This document shows positions 1 to 5,752 of a stretch of DNA of 10,601 nucleotides, piece by piece; position 1 is the first letter of the stretch, and every line of letters starts with the position of its first letter. The notes below the pieces were generated by a model. It had not been told where the DNA came from and searched no databases. It saw only the letters and a program-made list of their open reading frames with translations. Origin of the DNA: Anaerolineales bacterium. GTDB lineage: Bacteria; Chloroflexota; Anaerolineae; Anaerolineales; DRMV01. Where the stretch lies: assembly GCA_015484985.1 (NCBI GenBank), contig WFUL01000001.1:1-10601 (forward strand), read 5' to 3'. Made by a program: the position numbers and the translations under genes.

Positions 1-2
1 TC

Positions 3-1220
3 CAGCGGTCCGACGGCAAGTTTTATTTCACCAACCAGCCCAACCTCAACCGTATCCTGTTGAATCGCGAGGAGAACATTCAGCCGGAAACCTTGCAGGA
101 AATGGAACGGGAATGGCTCAAACGACGGGTGCGGGGGCGCCGTTTCAAGGTCTACCTGTGGCCCGACTCCGAGAACGACATCCCCGATACCCCGGAGCTC
201 AAATTGCTCATTCTGCGCGAATACGACCGGTCGCGTATGCAACGATTTCTGGAGCAGAAGGGCATGACGCCTCGCGTCCACCGCAATACCCTGTTCTTCC
301 TGGTCCCCATGGAGAGCGAGCACCAGGCCTTCCTGCGGCTGTTGCGTACCTATGTGGCGTTGCGTTCCATCGAGAAGGATACCGCCCTCCGATTGAACGA
401 CGAACAGCGTAAAGACGTCCAGGAGCGCGTGGCGCAGCTTCAGAAGGACCTGACCGAACACGTTCGGAACGCGTATCGCCTGGTGTACGTTCCCGCGAAG
501 GGCGGCGACTTCAAGGAGGTGGATTTAGGACGAGGAACGTTTGGTGTGGACATTCCCCTGGACGAGGAAGTCTACGAGCGCTTGCGGGACGAAAACGAGA
601 TTCTGGAACGATTGGAGCCACTGGTTTTGAGGGAGCGCTTTTTGCGTGACCAGGAGTATGTACGAACGGCTCAGCTGGTTGAGAGCTGGACCCGGACGCC
701 GGGAGCCCTCCGGGTGGTGAGCGAGGAGGCATGGCGTCGGTGTATCGCCACGGGCGTGCAACAGGGGCTTTTTGGCCTGGGGTTGCTGGAGGATGGCGAA
801 GTGCGGTGTGTGGCTTATAAGGAAATGCCCTCCCAGGTGATGCTGGCGGGGAATGAAGTCATTTTGCGCGCCGATATCTGCGAAGCCCAACGGGCCCAGG
901 CCGAACCCACCACGATGACCGGGTTGTTCCCCGAGGAACGCTTAATGAGCGACGAGTTGTGGGATGCCCGGGGAACTTACCACCATATGCCCACCGAAGA
1001 AGAGGTGTCTGTTTCGGTGCGTCGCACGGTGCGCCTGAAATTCCCGGTCCCTAAGGGGCAGGTATCCAGCCTGCTGGGCCTGCTCAATTTCCTGCAACAC
1101 AAATTCGACCACCTGGAAATCATGATACAGGCTTCCCAAGGGGCCATCAGCGAGGAAGACTACGAGAACAAAATCCTGGAAACCTTCCGCCAGTTAGGTA
1201 TTGAAGTGGAGGAAGCATAG
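3..1220 (+). CDS. DUF499-family ATPase-like protein, C-terminal part (5' end outside window)
   Basis: The reading frame is open from the first complete codon (position 3) to the TAG at 1218-1220, so this is the 3' part of a longer gene. A TTG at 60 could be read as a start, but the codons before it encode FYFTNQPNLNRIL, which matches a conserved strand of DUF499 proteins; I therefore treat it as truncated by the window. The C-terminus (VRLKFPVPKGQVSSLLGLLN, then ...EEDYENKILETFRQLGIEVEE) also fits the end of DUF499. DUF499 proteins are usually around 1000 residues, with an N-terminal P-loop ATPase module that would lie upstream. Members are annotated as anti-phage-associated and often sit beside DUF1156 methylases and DUF3780 proteins; that is family knowledge, and no such partner is visible here. 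Composition is less GC-rich than its neighbours (bases 61-120 are 31/60 G+C). The family call is from motif memory, not a search. Confidence 0.75.
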   Translation, partial: QRSDGKFYFTNQPNLNRILLNREENIQPETLQEMEREWLKRRVRGRRFKVYLWPDSENDIPDTPELKLLILREYDRSRMQRFLEQKGMTPRVHRNTLFFLVPMESEHQAFLRLLRTYVALRSIEKDTALRLNDEQRKDVQERVAQLQKDLTEHVRNAYRLVYVPAKGGDFKEVDLGRGTFGVDIPLDEEVYERLRDENEILERLEPLVLRERFLRDQEYVRTAQLVESWTRTPGALRVVSEEAWRRCIATGVQQGLFGLGLLEDGEVRCVAYKEMPSQVMLAGNEVILRADICEAQRAQAEPTTMTGLFPEERLMSDELWDARGTYHHMPTEEEVSVSVRRTVRLKFPVPKGQVSSLLGLLNFLQHKFDHLEIMIQASQGAISEEDYENKILETFRQLGIEVEEA

Positions 1221-1241
1221 CCCTCACCAACCACCGACCGA

Positions 1242-1264
1242 CGACCGACGACCGACGAACGACG
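1242..1264. repeat. 7-base-unit intergenic repeat, copy A
   Basis: The spacer between the DUF499 gene and the methyltransferase gene contains tandem units of GACGACC with slight variation, starting near 1231. Its last 23 bases (1242-1264) are identical to 2338-2360. The block ends five bases before the methyltransferase ATG, so it replaces the position where a normal Shine-Dalgarno would be. It is too short and the units too small for a CRISPR array. Confidence 0.8.
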
Positions 1265-1269
1265 GAACC

Positions 1270-1848
1270 ATGTCCCTCTTCTGGAACCTCATGTACCTCT
1301 TTCGTCCCCCGTGGGATACCGGACGGCCCCAGCCCGCGCTGGTGGAGTGGCTGGAGCGCACCCGGCCGCGGCCCGGTCGGGCCCTGGACCTGGGTTGCGG
1401 TACCGGCACCAATGCCATCTACCTGGCCCGCTACGGGTTCCAGGTTACGGGTGTGGATATTGCCCGGCTCGCCATCGCCAGGTCCCGCCGCAAGGCCCGC
1501 AGGGCCGGCGTGCAGGCCCGCTTCCTGGTGGCCGACGTCACCGACCTGCCCCCGGACCTGGGACCCTTCGACCTGGCCCTGGACGTGGGCTGCTTCCACA
1601 GCCTGGACGAGCAGGCCAGGCGCGGTTATGCCGCATCCCTCCGTCGGGTGCTGGCCCCCGGCGGCGTCTTCCTGCTGTACGTCTTCCTGCGGCAGGAAGG
1701 CGGCCCCAGACGGCCCGGCCCCCGCGGGGTGACCCCGGAAGAGGTGCGGGCCCTTTTCCGCGACGGCTTCCGCCTGCTGGATGAACAACCCCGCGCGGAC
1801 TGGCGTCCCGCGGCTTTTTACGTCTGGCAGCGGGCGGAGGCGCCATGA
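1270..1848 (+). CDS. Class I SAM-dependent methyltransferase
   Basis: A 192-residue protein with a Rossmann-type methyltransferase fold. Motif I is LDLGCGTGTN (residues 39-48), the acidic residue after strand 2 is D63 in VTGVDIA, the next acidic position is D89 in FLVADV, and FDLALDVGCFHSL (100-112) is the strand-4 region. The N-terminus has PWDTGRPQPAL (14-24), a pattern seen in TehB/thiopurine-type and related small-molecule methyltransferases. The substrate cannot be read from the sequence. I chose the ATG at 1270 because the frame upstream translates a low-complexity repeat and homologues of this type begin near here. There is no clear ribosome binding site (GACGGAACC before the ATG). The spacer from the DUF499 stop is 49 bases, so read-through is possible. 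The stop overlaps the next start (ATGA, 1845-1848), implying translational coupling. It is more GC-rich (row 1381-1440 is 40/60) than the gene before it. Confidence 0.85.
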   Translation: MSLFWNLMYLFRPPWDTGRPQPALVEWLERTRPRPGRALDLGCGTGTNAIYLARYGFQVTGVDIARLAIARSRRKARRAGVQARFLVADVTDLPPDLGPFDLALDVGCFHSLDEQARRGYAASLRRVLAPGGVFLLYVFLRQEGGPRRPGPRGVTPEEVRALFRDGFRLLDEQPRADWRPAAFYVWQRAEAP

Positions 1849-2252
1849 ACCCTATCCCTTACGGGCGACGCCTCCTGGCCCTGGGCGCGGTGCTCTGGCT
1901 CTGGACCCTGTTCCTGCAAATCCCGGACCGGGGCTGGCTGGGCCACCCCGTGGGAGCGGCCTACGGCGTGCTCTGGCTTCTGGCCGCGGGCGGTACCGTG
2001 GCCGCGGCGCTCTCCTCCTTCCGCCGCCGCTGGCCCCGTCTGGCCCTGTGGTGGCCCTACACCGCTACGGGCTGGCTCCTGGGCTTCGTGGTGCCGGGGC
2101 TCTTCAGCATCTTCCCCTTCATGCTCCTGGCCGGCCTGGCCTGCTTGCTGGCCGCGTTGCTCCTGGCACCCCGGGGCCGCGGCCTGGCCCTGACCCTGCT
2201 GGTGGCCGGGCTCACCACTCTGGCCGTCTTGGCGTTGGGACGCGGGTTGTGA
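1845..2252 (+). CDS. Small multi-pass membrane protein of unknown function
   Basis: A 135-residue, very hydrophobic protein that I do not recognise. Likely membrane helices lie near residues 10-26, 36-56, 68-88, 89-108 and 114-131, giving four or five passes. Positively charged stretches (RR at 8-9; RRR at 60-62; R110/R112) fall in the connecting loops. The segment GWLLGFVVPGLFSIFPFML (76-94) is the most distinctive part, with Gly/Pro-rich helix breaks. The ATG at 1845 overlaps the TGA of the methyltransferase (ATGA), and this coupling is the main evidence that it is a real gene and that the two products work together. One possibility is that the pair modifies a membrane-associated substrate, but this is speculation. 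No catalytic motif is visible. Confidence 0.7.
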   Translation: MNPIPYGRRLLALGAVLWLWTLFLQIPDRGWLGHPVGAAYGVLWLLAAGGTVAAALSSFRRRWPRLALWWPYTATGWLLGFVVPGLFSIFPFMLLAGLACLLAALLLAPRGRGLALTLLVAGLTTLAVLALGRGL

Positions 2253-2337
2253 AACTTCGCGCCTTTTCCCCTCCGGTCTCCACCCTCATTGACACGTCCG
2301 AAAACGCATCTCCAAACACCTACCGACCAACGACCAT

Positions 2338-2360
2338 CGACCGACGACCGACGAACGACG
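2338..2360. repeat. 7-base-unit intergenic repeat, copy B
   Basis: These 23 bases are identical to 1242-1264. The sequence just upstream (2321-2337) has looser versions of the same unit (ACCGACCAACGACCATC). The repeat lies in the 177-base gap between the membrane protein gene and galactokinase, again on the 5' side of a plus-strand gene. Confidence 0.8.
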
Positions 2361-2369
2361 CCTCACATA

Positions 2370-2378
2370 TGGTATCCT
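2370..2378 (+). promoter_or_regulatory. Possible extended -10 promoter of galactokinase
   Basis: TGGTATCCT (2370-2378) fits an extended -10 (TGn then TATCCT, four of six matches to TATAAT). No good -35 lies 16-18 bases upstream, where the 7-base repeat ends. A TTGACA at 2289-2294 is too far away to pair with it. The ATG is 52 bases downstream. Weak evidence. Confidence 0.25.
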
Positions 2379-2415
2379 GAACATAACCCAGGATAAGCCG
2401 AGGAACGTCGTCTTG

Positions 2416-2424
2416 AGGGGGAGG
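2416..2424 (+). promoter_or_regulatory. Ribosome binding site of galactokinase
   Basis: AGGGGGAGG ends five bases before the ATG at 2430. This strong Shine-Dalgarno fixes the start and supports initiation independent of the upstream pair. Confidence 0.7.
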
Positions 2425-2429
2425 TCTTT

Positions 2430-3773
2430 ATGTATGTGGTGACCTTATCCACCCTGGATGCCGTCTACGGTGATGTGGCCGCGCAACAGCGGGAGCGCTA
2501 CTGGCGTCTGGTGCAGGATTTCCAGGTCCGATATGGGCCGGGGGTGGTGCGGGTGTTTCGCGCGCCGGGTCGGGTGAACCTCATCGGCGAGCACACGGAC
2601 TACAACCACGGTTTCGTCATGCCCGTGGCCCTGGACCGGGACACCTTAGTGGCCGTACGACCCCGGTTCGATACCCTGGTGCGCCTGGCCAATGTGGAGC
2701 CCGAGTTCGAAGCGGTGGAGTTCGAAATCGCCTTCCAGATTCCTCCCGCGCCTCGCGGCCACTGGAGCAACTACGCTCGCGGCGTGGCCCAGCGTCTGAG
2801 CCAGGAGATGGACGTGCCCTTGCGGGGCATGGACGCCCTGGTGGACGGCTCCCCGCCCTGGGGCGTGCCCCGGGGGTCGGGATTGAGTTCGTCCTCGGCC
2901 CTCAGCGTCGCGCTGGCCCTGGCCCTGGTGGCCCTCAACGAACTGAGCATCCCATGGCAGCGCCTGGCCCGGCTGTGCCAGGAGGCCGAGTGGTACACGG
3001 GAACCCGGGGCGGCATCATGGACCAGTTCAACGCCCTCATGGCCCGTCAGGGCTACGCCCTCTTTCTGGATACCCGTCCCCGGCCGGATGGCACCTATCT
3101 GCTGGAGTACGCCCGTCTTCCCCAGGGGTACGCGCTGGTCATTGCCGATACCGGTGTGCGTCACAGCAATGTGTTGGGGGAATACAACCACCGGGTGGCG
3201 GAATGCCGGGCCGCGGTGGCCCTGTTGCGTCCTTATTTCCCCAACATCACCCACCTGCGGGATGTGCAGCACGTTCCCTGGTCCACCCTGGAATCCCTGC
3301 TCCCCGAAGTCACCACGCTGGCGGACCTGGACCGGAAGGGTGTGCCTGTGGAGGACCCGCCACCCGGTGTGGGCCCGGAGGACCCTCTTTACGTGCGGGC
3401 CCGGGTGCGGCACGTATATGCGGAGAACCGTCGGGTGACGCAGGCCCTGGAGGCCTTGCAGCGGGGGGATGTGGACCGTCTGGGGCGCCTGATGGTCGAG
3501 GCCCACATCAGCGCACGGGAGGATTACCAGGTCAGTTGTCCGGAACTCGAGACCCTGGTGCACGCCGCGCTGGAAGTGGAGGGCGTGGCGGGCGCCCGGC
3601 TCACCGGTGCGGGTTGGGGCGGCAGCATTGTCGCCCTGGCCCGGGAGGACGTGGTGCCTCAACTGGAGGCCCATCTGCGGGCCCGCTATCGGGAGGTCCA
3701 CGGACGGGAACCCCAGATTTTCGTGTGTCGTTCCGCTCCGGCGGGCTGTGAAGTGCTCTGGGAGACCGTATGA
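2430..3773 (+). CDS. galK: Galactokinase (GHMP kinase family)
   Basis: A 447-residue cytoplasmic kinase that phosphorylates alpha-D-galactose to galactose-1-phosphate using ATP, the first committed step of the Leloir pathway. The galactokinase signature GRVNLIGEHTDYN is at residues 47-59. The GHMP ATP-binding loop GSGLSSSSAL is at 149-158, the likely catalytic base D198 is in GGIMDQF, and the C-terminal glycine motif LTGAGWGGS is at 391-399. VRHSN..GEYNHRVAEC and AHISAREDY also match the family. It is about 65 residues longer than the E. coli enzyme (382 aa). Part of the excess is an N-terminal extension of roughly 20 residues, and part is a Pro/Asp-rich insertion near 293-319 (EDPPPGVGPEDP). 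The ribosome binding site is strong. No galT or galE is adjacent, so it is a lone galK. A closely related GHMP sugar kinase such as an N-acetylgalactosamine kinase is the main alternative. Confidence 0.93.
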   Translation: MYVVTLSTLDAVYGDVAAQQRERYWRLVQDFQVRYGPGVVRVFRAPGRVNLIGEHTDYNHGFVMPVALDRDTLVAVRPRFDTLVRLANVEPEFEAVEFEIAFQIPPAPRGHWSNYARGVAQRLSQEMDVPLRGMDALVDGSPPWGVPRGSGLSSSSALSVALALALVALNELSIPWQRLARLCQEAEWYTGTRGGIMDQFNALMARQGYALFLDTRPRPDGTYLLEYARLPQGYALVIADTGVRHSNVLGEYNHRVAECRAAVALLRPYFPNITHLRDVQHVPWSTLESLLPEVTTLADLDRKGVPVEDPPPGVGPEDPLYVRARVRHVYAENRRVTQALEALQRGDVDRLGRLMVEAHISAREDYQVSCPELETLVHAALEVEGVAGARLTGAGWGGSIVALAREDVVPQLEAHLRARYREVHGREPQIFVCRSAPAGCEVLWETV

Positions 3774-3880
3774 GCCGCTCAGGTCCGGGCCGACCTGTGC
3801 GAGACCCCGGTCGTCCCGTCCAGGCAAAGCGTCAAACCTTCTCCAAAGTCTTGCCCAAGCCTTAGAACACCATTAGTCTT

Positions 3881-3981
3881 GACCGGGTTCAGGGCCGGGA
3901 GGGAGAAATAAATGGGATGCAGCGGCGGCGAAGCCGCCGCTGCATCCATTTATCTTTCCACCTGCGGTCCCGTGCCCGGTC
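3881..3981. repeat. Palindromic hairpin element, copy 1
   Basis: The core (3908-3953) is an inverted repeat: 15 bp, one bulged G at 3914, then 6 more bp. The top is GCGGC-GAA-GCCGC with a GAA triloop (3930-3932); the base is A/T-rich (ATAAAT/ATTTAT). Outer arms are imperfectly inverted: GACCGGG at 3881-3887 pairs with CCCGGTC at 3975-3981. The right arm (CTGCGGTCCCGTGCCCGGTC, 3962-3981) recurs almost unchanged at copy 3. It may end transcription from galactokinase, although it lies more than 100 bases past the stop and has only a short T-rich tail. Confidence 0.85.
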
Positions 3982-4160
3982 GGATCCCTCCACGGTTTTG
4001 TCGAGGTGAGTTTGGCGAGCCTTTCCCCCATGCCCTTTCCATAAGGTGAGAAACGATGCCACACCTAAGATGGGTATGCAACAGGAACCAGGGTTTCTGC
4101 ACGTTCTTATAAAACCTGATCTTTTCGAAGTGATTTGCCACGTGACGCGCAGGCCTCCTT

Positions 4161-4250
4161 GGGCTCAGGACCGCAGGGAGAAAAAGAAATTTGTGTGGGG
4201 CGGCTTCGCCGCCCCACACAAATTCTTTCTTCACCTATGGTCCTGAGCCC
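4161..4250. repeat. Palindromic hairpin element, copy 2
   Basis: Two nested perfect stems. The inner one pairs 4188-4204 with 4208-4224 (17 bp) around a TTC triloop, with GGGGCGGC at the top and AAATTTGTG at the base. The outer one pairs 4161-4172 with 4239-4250 (GGGCTCAGGACC/GGTCCTGAGCCC, 12 bp). The purine-rich joint GAGAAAAAG (4178-4186) faces TCTTTCTTC-like sequence. The outer arm resembles those of copies 1 and 3. It lies upstream of the isomerase promoter. Confidence 0.85.
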
Positions 4251-4337
4251 GGTTCGATCTAAGCGAAAGGGGCGGCCCCTATGGCTTCACCCTTCTGTTA
4301 GAACAGTGAAAAACCCTGCAACAGGAACACCATTCTC

Positions 4338-4366
4338 TTGTGGCCTGCTGGATTTTTGGGTATAAA
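4338..4366 (+). promoter_or_regulatory. Putative sigma-70-type promoter of the isomerase gene
   Basis: TTGTGG (4338-4343) and TATAAA (4361-4366) are separated by 17 bases. The -10 matches five of six consensus positions; the -35 matches only TTG. Transcription would start near 4373, leaving a leader of about 55 bases before the ATG at 4427. The position just before the gene and after a hairpin element makes it plausible. Confidence 0.5.
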
Positions 4367-4413
4367 TTGGAGACGAACAAGATGGTTTATGTATGGACGC
4401 CGAAGGTGGATTG

Positions 4414-4420
4414 AAGGAGG
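4414..4420 (+). promoter_or_regulatory. Ribosome binding site of the isomerase gene
   Basis: AAGGAGG with six bases to the ATG at 4427 is a near-ideal Shine-Dalgarno and decides the start; an in-frame ATG three codons later is less well spaced. Confidence 0.8.
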
Positions 4421-4426
4421 CCGGCG

Positions 4427-5482
4427 ATGACCCTGATGGAACAGATTCGTCAATTGGACCCCCAGAACATGCTGGGGGAAATTCAGCGTCTGCCCGACCA
4501 GATGGAACAGGCCTGGGCCCTGGGCCAGACCCTGCCCCTGCCCGAAGTTCGGGCACCCATCCGACGGGTGGTGATGGCCGGCATGGGGGGCTCGGCCATT
4601 GGTGCGGACCTGCTGGCCTCATGGCTGACCCTTCGTGTAGCCATTCCCATCGTCGTATGGCGGGATTACGACCTGCCGGCCTGGGCCAGTGGACCGGAGA
4701 CCCTGGTGGTGGCTTCTTCCCACTCCGGGAACACGGAAGAGACCCTGTCCGCGTTTCGCGCGGCGGTGGAACGGGGTTGTGTGACGGTGGCCATCACCCG
4801 GGGAGGGAAGTTGGGGCAGGCCGCGCAAGAAGCCGGGGTGCCCTGGTGGCGCTTCGAGCATCAGGGCCAGCCTCGGGCCGCGGTGGGATACGGCTTCGTC
4901 CTGCCCCTGGCCCTGCTCCATCGCCTGGGCCTGCTTCCCCAAAGCCCTGAAGGGGAACTGGCCGACGCGGTGGCGGCCATGCGGGAGCAACAAAAGCGCC
5001 TGGAACCCGACGTGCCCACGGTGCAGAACCCGGCCAAACGTCTGGCGGGGCAGCTCATGGGCCGCTTCGTGGTGATTTTCGGCGCGCAGCACCTGGCCCC
5101 GGTGGCCCGGCGCTGGAAGGGACAGATGAACGAAATCGCCAAGGCCTGGGCCCAGTTCGAGGTGCTCCCCGAGGCCGACCACAACACCCTGGCGGGTATC
5201 CACCATCCCGAAGCCCTGTTCACCTCGGCCATGCACCTCTTCCTGGATGCGCCCAGCCTCCATCCCCGTAACCGGCAGCGGGTGCTGCTGACCCGGCAGG
5301 TCTTCCTGGAGACGGGTTTGAACACCGATCTGGTGGAGGCCCGAGGACCTTCCCCCATGGCCCACCAGTGGACCCTGCTCCACCTGGGCGACTACGTGGC
5401 CTACTACCTGGCCCTGGACTACCGGGAAAACCCCACACCGGTGGTGAGCATCGAGGAGTTCAAGCGGCGCATGGCCACGTAA
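4427..5482 (+). CDS. Bifunctional phosphoglucose/phosphomannose isomerase (SIS family)
   Basis: A 351-residue cytoplasmic enzyme of the archaeal/bacterial PGI/PMI type. It interconverts glucose-6-P and fructose-6-P and also mannose-6-P and fructose-6-P, so it serves glycolysis and mannose metabolism. It has tandem SIS domains. The first has GMGGSAIGAD (52-61) and the phosphate-binding loop SSHSGNTEET (97-106), followed by QPRAAVGYGF (148-157). The second has the KGQMNEIAK segment and EADHNTLAG. By comparison with the Pyrobaculum aerophilum enzyme (Glu203, His219, Lys298), the likely catalytic residues are E236, H252 and K346; the Glu-His spacing of 16 is the same. The C-terminus (LGDYVAYYLALDYRENPTPV, then IEEFK) is characteristic. 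It appears to be a single-gene transcript with its own promoter upstream and a hairpin 25 bases past the stop. Whether it has both activities cannot be read from the sequence alone. Confidence 0.92.
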   Translation: MTLMEQIRQLDPQNMLGEIQRLPDQMEQAWALGQTLPLPEVRAPIRRVVMAGMGGSAIGADLLASWLTLRVAIPIVVWRDYDLPAWASGPETLVVASSHSGNTEETLSAFRAAVERGCVTVAITRGGKLGQAAQEAGVPWWRFEHQGQPRAAVGYGFVLPLALLHRLGLLPQSPEGELADAVAAMREQQKRLEPDVPTVQNPAKRLAGQLMGRFVVIFGAQHLAPVARRWKGQMNEIAKAWAQFEVLPEADHNTLAGIHHPEALFTSAMHLFLDAPSLHPRNRQRVLLTRQVFLETGLNTDLVEARGPSPMAHQWTLLHLGDYVAYYLALDYRENPTPVVSIEEFKRRMAT

Positions 5483-5507
5483 TACCCATTCTCCTGTAAG
5501 GTGGGGA

Positions 5508-5550
5508 AAATAAATTGGTGGGGCGGCTTCGCCGCCCCACCAATTTATTT
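5508..5550. terminator. Palindromic hairpin element, copy 3; likely terminator of the isomerase gene
   Basis: A perfect 20-bp stem (5508-5527 with 5531-5550) around a TTC triloop. The top is GGGGCGGC and the base AAATAAATTGG pairs with CCAATTTATTT. It starts 25 bases after the isomerase stop and is followed by the T-rich GCTTTCC, so termination is plausible in either direction. The sequence to its right (CTGCGGTTCCGTGCCCGGTC, 5557-5576) matches the right arm of copy 1 except for one base. The left outer arm is poorly kept. Confidence 0.75.
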
Positions 5551-5582
5551 GCTTTCCTGCGGTTCCGTGCCCGGTCAGGACG

Positions 5583-5730
5583 ATGGGTACAATGGATTCG
5601 TTTCATGAGGGAACTGGGATAACGTTCAGGGCGGGACGGAAGTATCCTGGGTTTCGGGCATCCGTCCCCAATAACGGATACTTTGGAGGGGCCGTACAAG
5701 GAGCGGCCCTCGCCTCTTATTCTTTCGGTG
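5583..5730 (+). ncRNA. Possible small structured RNA (low confidence)
   Basis: This gap holds no convincing gene but is rich in complementary segments. GGGACGGA (5633-5640) pairs with TCCGTCCC (5661-5668), and AAGTATCC (5640-5647) pairs with GGATACTT (5676-5683). The order A-B-A'-B' means the stems either exclude each other or form a pseudoknot. A third stem, GGGCCG (5689-5694) with CGGCCC (5704-5709), is followed by a pyrimidine-rich stretch CTCTTATTCTTT (5714-5725), which looks terminator-like. A TACAAT at 5588-5593 could be a -10, but I see no -35. It matches no RNA family I know. It could equally be the 3' untranslated region of the minus-strand gene. Confidence 0.3.
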
Positions 5731-5752
5731 GTAGAAGTCTGTGGCGGGTGAC

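Larger units (their letters stand above)
3774..4426. other. Long intergenic region between galactokinase and the isomerase gene
   Basis: These 653 bases hold no convincing gene. Open frames here run through palindromes, lack ribosome binding sites and give no recognisable protein. The region contains two long hairpin elements (3881-3981 and 4161-4250), a small stem at 3780-3797 (CAGGTC/GACCTG, no T-tract), and a 12-base direct repeat TGCAACAGGAAC at 4077-4088 and 4317-4328. A promoter and ribosome binding site for the isomerase lie at the right end. In 3982-4160 and 4251-4337 I see nothing else definite; a TATAAA at 4108-4113 has no matching -35. The region is less GC-rich than the flanking genes. 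Confidence 0.6.

Noticed and set aside
60..62. TTG as the start of the DUF499 gene
   Set aside because: The frame is open to the window edge and the preceding residues match the family, so the gene begins further left.
2289..2294. Perfect TTGACA upstream of galactokinase as a -35
   Set aside because: No -10-like sequence lies 15-19 bases downstream; the region is GC/CA-rich there.
1231..2360. CRISPR-like repeats in the gene gaps
   Set aside because: The units are seven bases in tandem and the two blocks are about 1.1 kb apart with genes between; there are no spacers.
1781..2380. 199-residue plus-strand frame across the membrane-protein gene
   Set aside because: Arg/Pro/Gly-rich, runs through the intergenic 7-base repeat, and conflicts with the ATGA-coupled hydrophobic frame.
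2646..3827. 393-residue open frame antisense to galactokinase
   Set aside because: The plus frame contains all galactokinase motifs and a strong ribosome binding site; the antisense frame has neither domain nor start signal.
3950..4234. 94-residue minus-strand frame in the long gap
   Set aside because: It reads through hairpin element 2, has no ribosome binding site and resembles nothing known.
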